This document shows positions 37,101 to 46,546 of a stretch of DNA of 64,000 nucleotides, in pieces. The stretch comes from Rhizobiales bacterium Ga0077545. Its GTDB lineage: Bacteria; Pseudomonadota; Alphaproteobacteria; Rhizobiales; Methylopilaceae. The stretch's first letter is position 1. The number at the start of each line of letters is the position of its first letter. The notes under the pieces are model-generated. The model made no database searches, had not been told where the DNA came from, and saw only the letters and a program-made list of their open reading frames with translations. The stretch spans positions 112,135-176,134 of the forward strand of contig LNEV01000016.1 in NCBI GenBank assembly GCA_001464335.1, written 5' to 3'. A program made the position numbers and the translations under genes.

Positions 37101-37627
37101 TCGCCGCCAAGGACCGCGGTGTCTTTCTGCATCGGCTGCTGGAGGAACTGCCAAAGCTTGCGCCCGAAGCACGCCGCGAGGCGGCGGAGCGCTATCTGGC
37201 GCGGCGGGAGAAGCTTTCGGGCGAGACACGTGCCGCCCTCATCGACGAGGCCCTGCATCTGCTGGCCGATCCGCAGCTTGCCGCGCTGCTCGCAAAGCCC
37301 GGCCGCGCGGAAGTGCCCGTTGCCGGCGATGTCCGCCTGCGGGACGGGACAGACCGGAGATTTCTGGGCCTGATCGACCGCCTGATCGTGGACGAGAACC
37401 GCGTGACGGTTCTGGACTTCAAGAGCGACCGGCCGGTGCCATCCAGCGCGCCGGACAGCTATGTGGCCCAGCTCGCGCTCTACCGGGCGCTGGTGCAGCG
37501 GCTCTATCCGGGGCGGGAGGTGGTCTGCGCGCTGCTGTGGACCGTCTCGGGGCGGCTCGACATGCTTTCCACAACACAGCTCGACGCGGCGCTCCTGCGC
37601 GTCGGCGGCATGGCTCCCATTCCCTGA
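34184..37627 (+). CDS. addA: Double-strand break repair helicase AddA
   Basis: A 1147-residue UvrD-type helicase and nuclease. Walker A is NAGSGKT at 30-36, Walker B is VDEAQD at about 408-413, motif III/IV residues are in [29 protein letters not shown] is motif V, and [12 protein letters not shown] is motif VI. The C-terminal nuclease has LDFKSD with Asp1078 and Lys1080. ATG 34184 was preferred over 34178 because CGAGG is 9 bases before it. It pairs with AddB and acts at Chi-like sites to load RecA. Confidence 0.95.
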   Translation: MARKLLPSPETVARQRRAADPSASAWVSANAGSGKTYVLANRVIRLLLSGVAPSRILCLTFTKAAAAHMSNTVFKRLAAWAVADDASLRAALTELGEDASDTALPPRARRLFARALDTPGGLKVLTIHAFCERILHQFPFEARVPAAFSVLDDRLRADLVAAARDDVLMLAADKSDAALAQALSRLVGEVSDATFGKALNEVLWQGEHLADLMRPEGADARARVETRLQRALGVGQGQSVAAIDAEILDAGIPQRIWAELTGWLRSGGKSDGDLAECLVSAASETNNDLRRTLYLGLCLTKDLKPRSDRAFVTKKLRDTRPDLYNILLDERARLGELIEQRRAAATAERSFALLTVADAIWTRYSAEKARRGALDFSDLISATGRLLKDHGAAWVHFKLDQGIDHVLVDEAQDTSPDQWAIVQLLTSEFTAGAGAREGVRTVFAVGDEKQSIFGFQGAAPEMFARVRSDYARLHREAVLDFHVEPLTQSFRTTQDVLTSVDEVFSRPEAFTGLQSDNVGPQHETARVDAPGEVQVWPLIEPDAEDDADKPWFLPLDSEAEKSPLMRHAQRIADAVKGWTEGRDALGPCEPISEGQILILVRSRGALFEAILRELKNRNLKVAGADRLDIGKHIAVLDLLALADAILLPSDDLQLASVLKSPLFGMDDEDLMRIAPGRRGSLRGALRGTPEDDRLVDFSRLARRLRPFDFYAHVLGAGGGRKAFRARLGHEVDDVLDEFLRLAMTYGENETATLAGFAAWMRAAPAEIKRDLETAGEDVRVMTVHGSKGLEAKLVVLADFGAERAGTLAPSIYSPDEPDRRADEAELLVWSLRTKDDPDVIRQAREAEKERERGEHRRLLYVGLTRAEDRLVIAAHAGKRPRHDGSWHRLVTEALGAPFSEEHEVPALGGTVLVRRGAPLPMTEPKAPKAHELALLPGWLFAPLPKERAEAEFAAPSRALEHAFSGAASPRGEIAAKDRGVFLHRLLEELPKLAPEARREAAERYLARREKLSGETRAALIDEALHLLADPQLAALLAKPGRAEVPVAGDVRLRDGTDRRFLGLIDRLIVDENRVTVLDFKSDRPVPSSAPDSYVAQLALYRALVQRLYPGREVVCALLWTVSGRLDMLSTTQLDAALLRVGGMAPIP

Positions 37628-37639
37628 ACGCCGCATTCC

Positions 37640-37668
37640 TTGACGCTCAAGGGACCGCTACCTACTTT
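37640..37668 (+). promoter_or_regulatory. Candidate housekeeping promoter of trxA
   Basis: TTGACG at 37640-37645 and TACTTT at 37663-37668 are separated by 17 bases in the addA-trxA gap. This is a good sigma-70-type match that would let thioredoxin be expressed independently of addAB. Confidence 0.55.
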
Positions 37669-37725
37669 CCGGTCACGTTTCGAGAAAGCGTGATTCCCAG
37701 CGCCTTTCGCAGACCAGAGGTTTTT

Positions 37726-38049
37726 ATGTCCGCCACCGTGAAAGTGACCGATTCCAGCTTCGAGCAGGACGTTCTGAAATCCGATGTTCCCGTCGTCGTC
37801 GATTTCTGGGCGGAATGGTGCGGCCCATGCCGGATGATCGGCCCGGCGCTCGAGGAGCTGGCCGGGGAATATGGCGGCAAGGTCAAGATCGCCAAGGTGA
37901 ACGTTGACGAGAACCAGCAGATCGCCGCCAAGTTCGGCATCCGTTCGATCCCGGCGCTGATGGTGTTCAAGAACGGCGAGAAGGTTTCCGACATGGTCGG
38001 CGCCGCGCCGAAAGCGCGCCTTCAGCAGTGGATCGACAGCGCGGTCTGA
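37726..38049 (+). CDS. trxA: Thioredoxin
   Basis: A 107-residue cytoplasmic disulfide reductase with the active site WCGPC at 31-35, cis-Pro in [10 protein letters not shown] and conserved Asp26. ATG 37726 follows CAGAGG. It has its own candidate promoter and a strong terminator. The position after addA is conserved in Rhizobiales. Confidence 0.97.
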   Translation: MSATVKVTDSSFEQDVLKSDVPVVVDFWAEWCGPCRMIGPALEELAGEYGGKVKIAKVNVDENQQIAAKFGIRSIPALMVFKNGEKVSDMVGAAPKARLQQWIDSAV

Positions 38050-38070
38050 CGCGTCGTCGTGGAACGTTGC

Positions 38071-38096
38071 AAAGCCGGCCTTCGGGCCGGCTTTTT
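38071..38096 (+). terminator. Rho-independent terminator after trxA
   Basis: A 10-bp stem AAAGCCGGCC / GGCCGGCTTT with a TTCG loop followed by TTATTT. Confidence 0.92.
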
Positions 38097-38101
38097 ATTT
38101 G

Positions 38102-38207
38102 CCTCATCCTGAGCCGCGCACAGCGCGTGTCGAAGGATGTGCGGCCAGCTCGGGAGCTCGTGGCCATCCTTCGACACGAGCCCGACGGGCTCGGCTCAGG
38201 ATGAGGG
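38102..38207. repeat. Imperfect palindromic intergenic repeat, copy 3
   Basis: CCTCATCCTGAGCC to GGCTCAGGATGAGGG, with inner GTGTCGAAGGATG and CATCCTTCGACAC: a long near-perfect hairpin of the same family as 8338-8442 and 21396-21508. It lies between the convergent trxA and pncB genes. Confidence 0.85.
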
Positions 38208-38216
38208 CGGAATGCC

Positions 38217-39524
38217 CTACACATTCACCGCCTGATCGACGAAGCCCTCATTGCCAAAGACCCGCAGATAGCGCTGGATCTCGTCCGGATCCCCGCTTGC
38301 CTTCGCAGGATTGTCCGACAGCTTCACCGCCGGGCGGCCATCGACATCGGTGACCTTGCAGACGATGGAAATGGCGTTGAGGCCGGACGTGCCGGATGTC
38401 GACAGGCCGTGGAAATCGTTGGTGAGGTTCGTTCCCCAGCCGAAGCTGAGGCGGGTGCGCCCGTCGAAATGACGATACGTTTCCTCGATGCTGTCGACGT
38501 CCATACCGTCCGAGAAGATGAGGAGTTTCTCGCGCGGATCGACGCCCTTCGAAGCCCACCATTCGATGATGCGCTCCCCCGCCGGAATGGGGGGCGCGGA
38601 ATCGGGGCGAAAGCCGGTCCATTTGGCAACCCAGTCCGGTGCGTGGCGCAGGAACGACGCCGTGCCGAACGCATCGGGCAGGACGATGAGAAGGTTCGCG
38701 TTGTAATAACGCGACCAGTCCTGAAGCACCTGGTAGGGCGAGGCGCGCAGCTCCTCGTCGCTCTCGGTGAGCGCGGCATAGACCATCGGCAGTTCGTGCG
38801 CGTTGGTGCCGATGGCTTCGAGATCATTGTCCATCGCGAGGAGGACATTGCTCGTGCCGATGAAATTGTCGCCCAGGCCTTCTTTCAGCGCCTCGACGCA
38901 CCAGCGCTGCCACAGGAATCCGTGGCGGCGGCGCGTGCCGAAATCCGACAGTTTGAGATCGGGAAGCTGCTTCAGGCGTTCCAGCTTGTCCCAGACACGC
39001 GTCTTGGCGCGGGCGTACAGCACGTCCAGCGCGAAGCGACCGAATTTGCGCATGGCGCTGCGGGCACGCAATTCGTTGATGATGGCGAGCGCCGGGACCT
39101 CCCACATCGTGGTGTGCGTCCAGGGGCCGTGGAAGCGGATCTCGTATTGACCGTCGACGCGCTTCAGCTCGTATTCGGGAAGCTGGAACGTGCGCAGGAA
39201 TTCGAGGAAATCCGGCGAGAATATCTGCGCGCGGCCGTAGAAGCTGTTGCCCGCCAGCCAGATCATTTCGCGCTTCGAAAAGCGCAATGTGCGCGCGTAA
39301 TCGAGCTGGGCGCGCAGCTCCGCTTCCTCGATCTCATCCGACAGGCGCACGGTCTTCGAGCGGCTGATGACCGAAAAGGTGACCTGACGGTCGCGGTGCA
39401 TGCCCCAGATCATCTGGAGCATCAGGATCTTGTAGAAATCGGTGTCGAGCAGGCTGCGGACGATGGGGTCCAGCTTGAAGGTGTGGTTACAGACGCGCGT
39501 TGCAAGATCGGGAATGGCGGCCAA
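38217..39524 (-). CDS. pncB: Nicotinate phosphoribosyltransferase
   Basis: A 435-residue enzyme that makes nicotinate mononucleotide from nicotinate and PRPP in NAD salvage. The N-terminal [16 protein letters not shown], the phosphorylatable His in GTNAHELPM and the phosphate loop region are present. The start is TTG 39524 with AAGGAG 7 bases upstream. It follows folC by 17 bases on the same strand, so the trp-accD-folC transcript may continue into it. Confidence 0.95.
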   Translation of the reverse strand: MAAIPDLATRVCNHTFKLDPIVRSLLDTDFYKILMLQMIWGMHRDRQVTFSVISRSKTVRLSDEIEEAELRAQLDYARTLRFSKREMIWLAGNSFYGRAQIFSPDFLEFLRTFQLPEYELKRVDGQYEIRFHGPWTHTTMWEVPALAIINELRARSAMRKFGRFALDVLYARAKTRVWDKLERLKQLPDLKLSDFGTRRRHGFLWQRWCVEALKEGLGDNFIGTSNVLLAMDNDLEAIGTNAHELPMVYAALTESDEELRASPYQVLQDWSRYYNANLLIVLPDAFGTASFLRHAPDWVAKWTGFRPDSAPPIPAGERIIEWWASKGVDPREKLLIFSDGMDVDSIEETYRHFDGRTRLSFGWGTNLTNDFHGLSTSGTSGLNAISIVCKVTDVDGRPAVKLSDNPAKASGDPDEIQRYLRVFGNEGFVDQAVNV

Positions 39525-39541
39525 GCTGGAACTCCTTCAGG

Positions 39542-40852
39542 TCAGACCGGCGGCGTGCCGTTTTTGTCGAGGGCTTCGCCTGCGAGATAGAGCGAGCCGC
39601 AGATGAGGACGCGCGGCGCGAGCTCGCCGGTGATGACGCGGACCGCCCGAAGCGCCTGTTCGAGCGAGGCGTGCGCACGCGCGGGAATGTCGGCGGCGTC
39701 CGCTGCGGCAGCGACCTCTTCGGGCGTGAAGCTGGCATTGCTCATCGTCACCGGCACGGTATGCACAAAACGGGCAATGCCGGAGAACGGCACGAAGAAG
39801 CCGTCGGAATCCTTCGTGTTGATCATGCCGGCGACGAGGACCAGCGGACGGCCGACGCGCTCTTCGAGATCGCCCATCGTCGAGGCGATGACGAGCGCGC
39901 CATCGGGATTGTGGCCGCCGTCGAGCCACAGCTCGCTTTCGGCGGGCAACAGATCCAGCAGTTTCCCGCGCGTGAGGCGCTGAAGGCGCGCGGGCCAGTC
40001 GGCGTTCTGGATGCCGGTTTCGATGTGCTGGCTGGTGATGCCCAATTGCGGCAGAGCGCGCAGCGCGGCGATGGCGGTTCCGGCGTTCTCGAACTGGTGA
40101 CGGCCGATGAGGCGCGGCGGCGGCAGATCGAGCAGCCCGTCCGCATCCTCGAAAACGAGGCGTCCGCGCTCCTCGCGTGCCTGCCAGTCCTGCATGGAAA
40201 TGTGAAGCGGACCCGCACGCACGCGCCCGGCGCAGGCTTCCAGCACGTCGCGCACCGAATCCTGCTGCTGCGCGAAGATTGCGGGCACGCCTTTCTTGAG
40301 GATGCCTGCCTTTTCGATGGCAATTTCTTCCACCGTCTCGCCGAGGAACTTGGTGTGGTCAACGGAGATCGGCGTAATGACAGAGATCAGCGGGCGGTCG
40401 ATCACGTTCGTCGCATCGAGGCGGCCGCCGAGACCGACTTCGAGGATGAGGACATCGGCAGGCACGCGCGCGAACAGAAGGAAGGCGGCGGCGGTCGTGA
40501 TTTCGAACTGGGTGATCGGCGCGCCCGCATTGACGCGCTCGACCTCGCTCAGCACGTCGACCAGGCGATCTTCATCGACGAGCGTTCCGGCAAGGCGAAT
40601 GCGCTCGTGGAAGCGGACGAGATGCGGCGATGTAAAGACGTGCACCGTCTTGCCGGCAGCTTCCAGCATGGCGCGCAGGAAGGCGGCAGTGGAGCCCTTG
40701 CCGTTCGTGCCCGCGACATGGATGACGGGCGGAACCTCGTTCTCGGGATGGCCGAGCGCCGCGAGCAGACGCTGCATGCGGCCGAGCGAGAGATCGATCT
40801 CGCGCGGATGCAGCGTCAGGAAGCGCTCGATGATGGCGGAGCTGGGTTCCAT
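39542..40852 (-). CDS. folC: Bifunctional folylpolyglutamate/dihydrofolate synthase
   Basis: A 436-residue Mur-ligase-fold enzyme. The ATP loop GTNGKGS is at 48-54, the conserved TSPHLVRFHERI follows, and LDGGHNPDGA marks the C-terminal domain. It adds glutamate to dihydropteroate and folates. It follows accD by 47 bases in the usual Rhizobiales order trpA-accD-folC. Confidence 0.96.
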   Translation of the reverse strand: MEPSSAIIERFLTLHPREIDLSLGRMQRLLAALGHPENEVPPVIHVAGTNGKGSTAAFLRAMLEAAGKTVHVFTSPHLVRFHERIRLAGTLVDEDRLVDVLSEVERVNAGAPITQFEITTAAAFLLFARVPADVLILEVGLGGRLDATNVIDRPLISVITPISVDHTKFLGETVEEIAIEKAGILKKGVPAIFAQQQDSVRDVLEACAGRVRAGPLHISMQDWQAREERGRLVFEDADGLLDLPPPRLIGRHQFENAGTAIAALRALPQLGITSQHIETGIQNADWPARLQRLTRGKLLDLLPAESELWLDGGHNPDGALVIASTMGDLEERVGRPLVLVAGMINTKDSDGFFVPFSGIARFVHTVPVTMSNASFTPEEVAAAADAADIPARAHASLEQALRAVRVITGELAPRVLICGSLYLAGEALDKNGTPPV

Positions 40853-40899
40853 TCAGATCGTCGTCCCGGACAGCGCGGCTTCCGGGATGACTGCCTTCA

Positions 40900-41817
40900 T
40901 CACTCCGCCGCAGCGGCGGTTTCGACCGGCTCGGCGTCCGGTGCGACGAGCGCCACTGTGGTGGCGGCCGGGGATTTCGTCAGCATGCGGGCGAGACGCG
41001 ACAGGGTCTGGCGCAGTTCGTGACGCGGCACGACGCGGTCAACCATTCCGTGGGCGCGCAGATATTCGGAGCGCTGGAAACCCTCGGGAAGCTTTTCGCG
41101 GATCGTCTGCTCGATGACGCGCGGGCCGGCAAAACCGATCAGAGCGCCCGGCTCGGCCAGATGCACATCTCCCAGCATGGCGTAGGAGGCGGTGACGCCG
41201 CCCGTGGTCGGGTTTGTCAGGACGACAATGTAGGGCTTTTTCGCCTCGCGCAGACGCTCCACCGCAACCGTGACGCGCGGCATCTGCATGAGGGAGAGAA
41301 TGCCCTCCTGCATGCGTGCGCCTCCGGAGGCCGAGAACAGGATGAACGGCGTGCCGCGGCGTGCGGCTTCCTCAAGACCCTGAATGAGAGCCTCGCCAGC
41401 CGCCATGCCGAGCGAGCCGCCCATGAAATCGAAATCCTGCACGCCGATCACGACTTCGAGTTCGTCGAGATCGCCGATGCCGATGCGCACCGCATCCTTG
41501 ACCGAGGTCTTGCTACGGGCGTCCTTCAGGCGATCGACATATTTCTTCTCGTCGCGGAATTTGAGCGGATCCTGCGTGACATCGGGAACCGGAAGCTCGG
41601 TCCATTCGCCGTTGTCGAACATGTGCTTGAAGCGCGCGGTCGCGCCCATGCGCATGTGATAGCCGGAGCCGGGAATGACCCAGAGATTGGATTCGACGTC
41701 CTTGTGAAAGACGAGCTGGCCCGATTCCGGACATTTGATCCAGAGGTTCTCGGGCACTTCCTTGCGCGACAGCAGCGCCTTGATGCCCGGACGGACGACG
41801 TTCGTAATCCAGTTCAT
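40900..41817 (-). CDS. accD: Acetyl-CoA carboxylase carboxyltransferase beta subunit
   Basis: A 305-residue carboxyltransferase subunit for malonyl-CoA formation. The crotonase-fold core is intact ([30 protein letters not shown]). The N-terminal zinc ribbon is degenerate: the usual CxxC pairs read KCPESG and VIPGSG, so only one of four cysteines remains. This loss is characteristic of rhizobial AccD and supports the order assignment. A short Ala/Pro tail follows. AccA is not in the window. Confidence 0.96.
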   Translation of the reverse strand: MNWITNVVRPGIKALLSRKEVPENLWIKCPESGQLVFHKDVESNLWVIPGSGYHMRMGATARFKHMFDNGEWTELPVPDVTQDPLKFRDEKKYVDRLKDARSKTSVKDAVRIGIGDLDELEVVIGVQDFDFMGGSLGMAAGEALIQGLEEAARRGTPFILFSASGGARMQEGILSLMQMPRVTVAVERLREAKKPYIVVLTNPTTGGVTASYAMLGDVHLAEPGALIGFAGPRVIEQTIREKLPEGFQRSEYLRAHGMVDRVVPRHELRQTLSRLARMLTKSPAATTVALVAPDAEPVETAAAAE

Positions 41818-41844
41818 ATTCCGCCTGCGCCTCCCCGGCGCCTG

Positions 41845-42684
41845 TTATTCCGCAGCAACCGCCCGGGCCGATCTGGCGCCGGCCGAGAGCTCTGCCACGA
41901 GATCCGTGACGGCTTTTACCGTCTTTTCCGTGGCGCGGTCCTCGTTATCGAGGCTTTTTCTTACCGCTTCGACAAGGGCCGAACCGACAACCACGGCATC
42001 GGCGCCGCGGGCGACCGCCGCGGCATGCTGGGCGGTCTTGACGCCGAAGCCGACCGCTACCGGTAGATCGGTATGCCGCTTGATCCTTGCAACCGCCCGG
42101 CCGACTTCATCGAAATCGGGCGTCGCCGAGCCGGTGATGCCGGTGACCGAGACATAATAGACGAAACCGGAGGTGTTTTCGAGCACCCGCGGGAGCCGCT
42201 TGTCGTCAGTCGTCGGCGTCGCGAGGCGGATGAAGTTGAGGCCTGCCTCGAGCGCCGGAAGGCACAGTTCCGCATCCTCTTCCGGGGGAAGATCGACGAC
42301 GATGAGGCCGTCCGCTCCCGCTTTCAGGGCCTCCGTGAGGAATTTGTCCACGCCATAGACGTAGACCGGGTTGTAATAGCCCATCAGGACGAGCGGGGTC
42401 TCGTTGTCCGTCTTGCGGAAATCGGAGACGATCTGGAGCGTCTTCTTCAGCGTCTGGCCGGCCTTCAGCGCGCGCAGGCCCGATGCCTGGATCGGCGGGC
42501 CGTCGGCCATCGGGTCGGAGAACGGCATGCCGATCTCGATCACATCGGCCCCGGCGGCGGGCAGCGCCTTCAGGATGTCGAGCGAGGCCTCATAACCGGG
42601 ATCGCCCGCCATGACGAAGGTGACGAGCGCCGGGCGGCCTTCGGCCTTCAGCGCGGCGAAGCGGGTGTCGATGCGGGTGGTCAC
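41845..42684 (-). CDS. trpA: Tryptophan synthase alpha chain
   Basis: A 279-residue TIM barrel that releases indole from indole-3-glycerol phosphate. The catalytic Glu and Asp lie in [19 protein letters not shown]. The start overlaps the trpB stop by 4 bases (ATGA), giving tight coupling to the beta chain. Confidence 0.98.
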   Translation of the reverse strand: MTTRIDTRFAALKAEGRPALVTFVMAGDPGYEASLDILKALPAAGADVIEIGMPFSDPMADGPPIQASGLRALKAGQTLKKTLQIVSDFRKTDNETPLVLMGYYNPVYVYGVDKFLTEALKAGADGLIVVDLPPEEDAELCLPALEAGLNFIRLATPTTDDKRLPRVLENTSGFVYYVSVTGITGSATPDFDEVGRAVARIKRHTDLPVAVGFGVKTAQHAAAVARGADAVVVGSALVEAVRKSLDNEDRATEKTVKAVTDLVAELSAGARSARAVAAE

Positions 42685-43892
42685 AGCTTGCCTCCCAGAA
42701 GTTCGGCAACCTGCGGGACATCCTTGTCGCCGCGTCCGGACAGATTGACGACCATCAGATGGTCTTTCGGCTTGTGCGGCGCGAGTTCCTTCAGCTTTGC
42801 GAGCGCGTGGGCGCTCTCGAGCGCGGGGATGATGCCTTCGAGCTTGGAGAGAAGCTGGAAGGCTTCCACCGCCTCGTCGTCGGTCGCGGTGAGATAGGTC
42901 GCGCGGCCGGTATCGGCGAGCCAGGAATGCTCCGGGCCGACGCCGGGATAATCTAGGCCCGCCGAGATCGAATGGCCTTCCTCGATCTGGCCGTCGTCGT
43001 TCATCAGGATGTAGGTGCGGTTTCCGTGCAGGATGCCGGGGCGCCCGCCATTGATCGAGGCGGCGTGCAGCTTGTCGAGGCCGTGGCCCGACGCTTCGAC
43101 GCCGTAGATCTCGACCGTGGGATCGTCGAGGAAGGGATGGAACAGGCCCATCGCGTTCGAGCCGCCGCCGACGCAGGCGAGCAGGCTGTCCGGCAGGCGG
43201 CCCTCAAGCTCCTGCATCTGCGTGCGCGTCTCGTTGCCGATGATCGACTGGAAATCGCGCACCATGGCCGGATAGGGGTGCGGACCGGCGACGGTTCCGA
43301 TGCAGTAGAACGTGTCGGAGACGTTCGATACCCAGTCGCGCAGCGCCTCGTTCAGCGCGTCCTTCAGCGTCTTCGTGCCGGACTCGACCGGGATCACCTC
43401 GGCACCGAGCATCTTCATGCGGAACACGTTGGACGCCTGTCGTGCGACGTCGACCGCGCCCATATAGACGACGCATTTGAGGCCGAAGCGCGCGCAGAGC
43501 GTTGCGGTCGCGACGCCGTGCGAGCCCGCGCCCGTCTCGGCGATGATGCGCGGCTTGCCCATACGCCGGGCCAGAAGGATCTGGCCGAGCACATTGTTCA
43601 CCTTGTGCGAGCCGGTGTGGTTCAGCTCCTCGCGCTTCAGGTAGATTTTCGCGCCACCGAAATGCTCGGTCAGGCGCTCGGCGAAATAGAGGGGCGACGG
43701 GCGTCCGACATAATGCGTCAGATGGCCGTCCATTTCGGCCTGATAGGCCGGATCGTTGCGCGCCTCGGCATAGGCCTGTTCGAGCGCGAGGATGTTCGGC
43801 ATCAGGGTTTCGGCGACGAAGCGGCCGCCGTAAATACCGAAACGTCCGTCCTCGTCCGGTCCCGAACGGAAGGAATTGGGCTTGATGGTCAC
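42681..43892 (-). CDS. trpB: Tryptophan synthase beta chain
   Basis: A 403-residue PLP enzyme joining indole and serine. Lys97 in [13 protein letters not shown] binds PLP, and GGGSNAMG forms the phosphate pocket. Both ends overlap neighbours by 4 bases (trpF upstream, trpA downstream). Confidence 0.98.
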   Translation of the reverse strand: MTIKPNSFRSGPDEDGRFGIYGGRFVAETLMPNILALEQAYAEARNDPAYQAEMDGHLTHYVGRPSPLYFAERLTEHFGGAKIYLKREELNHTGSHKVNNVLGQILLARRMGKPRIIAETGAGSHGVATATLCARFGLKCVVYMGAVDVARQASNVFRMKMLGAEVIPVESGTKTLKDALNEALRDWVSNVSDTFYCIGTVAGPHPYPAMVRDFQSIIGNETRTQMQELEGRLPDSLLACVGGGSNAMGLFHPFLDDPTVEIYGVEASGHGLDKLHAASINGGRPGILHGNRTYILMNDDGQIEEGHSISAGLDYPGVGPEHSWLADTGRATYLTATDDEAVEAFQLLSKLEGIIPALESAHALAKLKELAPHKPKDHLMVVNLSGRGDKDVPQVAELLGGKL

Positions 43893-44554
43893 AGGCTGAC
43901 TGGCTCCCGCCGGGTTTCGCGCACAGCTTTCAGGAACGCGCGGATCTTCTCGATATCCTTCACGCCTGGCGCGCTTTCGACGCCGGACGACACATCCACC
44001 GCCGAAGCATGGGTCAGACGGATCGCCTCGCTCACATTCTCGGGAGTGAGGCCACCGGAAAGCATGAAGCCGAGTTCCGGGTCAAGATCGCGCAGCACCG
44101 ACCAGTCGAAGGTCTTGCCATGGCCGCCAGTGCGCTCAGCGCCCTTCGGCGGCCTGGCGTCGAACAGGACGCGGTCGGTGTGGGCCAGAAAGACGGCGAG
44201 CGGAACGAGATCTTCGGGGGTGGACACCGGGATCGCCTTCCAGATTTCGGCGTCGGGATGGCGCGCATGGAACGCGGCGAGCGTATCGGGCCCTTCGGAG
44301 CCGTGGAACTGGACCGCATCGGGCGCGACCTTTCCCATGATCTCTTCCAGCAGCGCATCGTCCGCATCGGACACGAGCGCGACCACGCCCGCGCTTCCGC
44401 GCGCATGGCGGGCGAGCGGCGCGGCCTGATCGGGCGTCACGTGACGGGGGCTTTTCTCGACGAAAACGAAGCCGACATAATCGGCCCCCGCGTCGAGCGC
44501 CGCATCCAGCGTTTCAAGCGTCGAGAGCCCGCAGATCTTGGACAGTGTGGACAT
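43889..44554 (-). CDS. trpF: Phosphoribosylanthranilate isomerase
   Basis: A 221-residue TIM barrel. The catalytic Cys is in [15 protein letters not shown] near the N-terminus and the general acid Asp in the [14 protein letters not shown] region; the C-terminal [11 protein letters not shown] is the phosphate site. It is the first gene of trpFBA. The 144-base gap upstream (44555-44698) shows no clear attenuator. Confidence 0.96.
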   Translation of the reverse strand: MSTLSKICGLSTLETLDAALDAGADYVGFVFVEKSPRHVTPDQAAPLARHARGSAGVVALVSDADDALLEEIMGKVAPDAVQFHGSEGPDTLAAFHARHPDAEIWKAIPVSTPEDLVPLAVFLAHTDRVLFDARPPKGAERTGGHGKTFDWSVLRDLDPELGFMLSGGLTPENVSEAIRLTHASAVDVSSGVESAPGVKDIEKIRAFLKAVRETRREPVSL

Positions 44555-44698
44555 GGGATGTGACTACCGCTCATCGGGGCGAACGTCGAGTCGGATCCGG
44601 GATTGATGTGCGACGCGCAACGGAGCGCTTTGCCGCGCTCATGTCTGGTTCCCGGGATCACGCGATGCGCTGCGCGCACGCGGTCCGGGGAACGAATC

Positions 44699-45046
44699 TC
44701 AACTGCCTTCGTAATGCACCGGGAGATTGGAGCCGGACGGCGGCGGCTGGTGGGTGCGGCGCAGCGCGGCGGCCTCCTGTTCGAGCCGCTTGACTTCGCT
44801 GCGGCCGAAACGCGCCTCGCGCCGGTAGCGACGCTGGCCGACCCAGTCCGTCGCGGCGCCGACAAGCACGCCCAGCATGACCGACACGATGATGACGACG
44901 AACAAAGGAAGCTCGATCGACCAGCCGGCGGAACCGGGCGTGAACGGATCGGCAGACAGGATGACCGCCTCGCGGTTGGCGAGCGCAAACACAACAAGCA
45001 CCGCCGCGACCGGCAGCAGGACGACAGCCGTCAAAACCTTGCGCAC
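44699..45046 (-). CDS. LapA-domain (DUF1049) membrane protein
   Basis: A 115-residue protein with two N-terminal membrane helices (about residues 5-22 and 44-66) and a cytoplasmic Arg/Glu-rich coiled-coil tail (RRYRREARFGRSEVKRLEQE). This is the LapA plan; in enteric bacteria LapA works with LapB in controlling lipopolysaccharide synthesis through LpxC. It follows ihfB by 45 bases, as in other alphaproteobacteria. Confidence 0.85.
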   Translation of the reverse strand: MRKVLTAVVLLPVAAVLVVFALANREAVILSADPFTPGSAGWSIELPLFVVIIVSVMLGVLVGAATDWVGQRRYRREARFGRSEVKRLEQEAAALRRTHQPPPSGSNLPVHYEGS

Positions 45047-45091
45047 GTCAGATCCTTCACTTCCGGCACCCCGGCACTCTCGGGCACCGAA

Positions 45092-45385
45092 TCAGGCGCC
45101 GGCCTCGTCCTTGTTGAGGCGGGCGCGCATTTCCTTGCCGCTCTTGAAGAACGGCACGACCTTTTCCGACACATCGACCTTGGCGCCGGTGCGCGGGTTG
45201 CGGCCTTCGCGCGCCGGACGGCTTTTCACCGAAAAGGCGCCGAAGCCGCGCAGCTCGACACGGTCGCCGGTGGCGAGGGCTTCGGAGATGGTATCGAGAA
45301 TGGCGTTCACGACATTCTCGACGTCGCGCTGATAGAGATGGGGATTGGCCGCTGCGACACGCCCTACGAGTTCAGATTTGATCAC
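45092..45385 (-). CDS. ihfB: Integration host factor subunit beta
   Basis: A 97-residue HU/IHF-fold DNA-bending protein. The start [20 protein letters not shown] and the NPRTG loop that intercalates with Pro are diagnostic of the beta subunit. It lies between sppA and the lapA-like gene, the standard order. The alpha subunit is elsewhere. Confidence 0.96.
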   Translation of the reverse strand: MIKSELVGRVAAANPHLYQRDVENVVNAILDTISEALATGDRVELRGFGAFSVKSRPAREGRNPRTGAKVDVSEKVVPFFKSGKEMRARLNKDEAGA

Positions 45386-45420
45386 GTTGCCACCCTAAGT
45401 TCCCGTGCTTAAAACACTTT

Positions 45421-46395
45421 TTATCTTTGTATTGAAGGGTGCCAGATAGCAAGTAGCCCGTCAAGCGCATGCACATCCATCAGCGATGACGTGGCCCTCA
45501 ACGACGCACCAACCGTTGGGAAGCCGGCCGCATCGGCAAGCCCCGCCAGGGCGCTTCGGGCAAGGCCGAGTTCTCCCAGCGTGTCGCTCGATGCCTTCCA
45601 GTCGCGCACCGGCAAATCCTTCGAAATCTGCCGGTTGTCAGCGAGCCAGGCCCGCGCCTCGTCCTCGCCGCCGATCTCATCGACAAGGCCGAGCTCGAGC
45701 GCCTGACGGCCCGTGAAGGCGCGGCCGTCCGCAACCGTTTCGAGCCGCGCGCCGGACAGGCCGCGACGCTCCGAAACGAGATTCTTGAACCAGGCGAAAC
45801 TGTCCATGATGAGGGCTTCGAGCGCGGCGCGCTCTTCGGGCGTCGTTTCCTTGAACATGTCGGGCGCCGCTTTCAGCGGTGCGGATTTCACCGCCTCCAT
45901 CTTGACGCCGAGATTGGACAGAAGGCCGGACAGATCGGGATATTGCGCGAGCACGCCGATCGAGCCGGTCAGCGAGGTCTGGCGCGCGATGATCCGGTCG
46001 GTGGCGATGGCCGCGATGTAGCCGCCGGACGCCGCGACCGAGCCGACGACGGCAACGACGGGCTTCTTCTCGGCGATCTTGCGAATGTCGTTGTAGAGCT
46101 CCTCGGAGGCCGTGACGCCGCCGCCGGGGCTGTCGATCTCGATCAGCACCGCCTTGGCGCCGTCCTCCTTGGCCACCTCCTCCAGCAGCTTCTGGCGGCG
46201 GTCCGAGCCCATGATGACGCCGTTCAGATTGACGCGCGCGACATGGGCCGAGGTCTTGCCGGGCAGGATGCCCGTGGTGCGCAGGCCGACCGCGACGATG
46301 AGCGCGGCCAGAAGCACGAGCGCGCTGACGCGCCAGAAGCTGACGCGGCGGCGCAGGCGGCGGCGCTCGACGATGGAACCGGCATCGAGGGACAT
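45421..46395 (-). CDS. sppA: Signal peptide peptidase SppA (short form)
   Basis: A 324-residue single-domain SppA with an N-terminal membrane anchor (about residues 20-41) and a periplasmic serine protease core: EIDSPGGGVTASEELYN, VGSVAASGGYIAAIATD (nucleophile Ser) and TGSIGVL. It degrades cleaved signal peptides. ATG 46395 has GGAG 9 bases upstream; an ATG three codons earlier is also in frame. It follows rpsA behind a terminator. Confidence 0.92.
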   Translation of the reverse strand: MSLDAGSIVERRRLRRRVSFWRVSALVLLAALIVAVGLRTTGILPGKTSAHVARVNLNGVIMGSDRRQKLLEEVAKEDGAKAVLIEIDSPGGGVTASEELYNDIRKIAEKKPVVAVVGSVAASGGYIAAIATDRIIARQTSLTGSIGVLAQYPDLSGLLSNLGVKMEAVKSAPLKAAPDMFKETTPEERAALEALIMDSFAWFKNLVSERRGLSGARLETVADGRAFTGRQALELGLVDEIGGEDEARAWLADNRQISKDLPVRDWKASSDTLGELGLARSALAGLADAAGFPTVGASLRATSSLMDVHALDGLLAIWHPSIQR

Positions 46396-46497
46396 GAAAC
46401 GCATCTCCGAATTTCGGGCGGAGTCTAAAGGAGATCGGTGCCCGGGGGAACGGGCTGCGGCATCACGTGTGGCGGAAGCCGAGCGGGGCCGGAAAAC

Positions 46498-46527
46498 AAA
46501 AAAACCCGGGCGCGAGGCCCGGGTTTT
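46498..46527 (-). terminator. Terminator after rpsA
   Basis: An 11-bp stem AAAACCCGGGC / GCCCGGGTTTT with a 5-base loop; on the minus strand it is followed by a run of T. It lies just past the rpsA stop. Confidence 0.9.
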
Positions 46528-46546
46528 CCGTTCGATCCCTGAAGGA

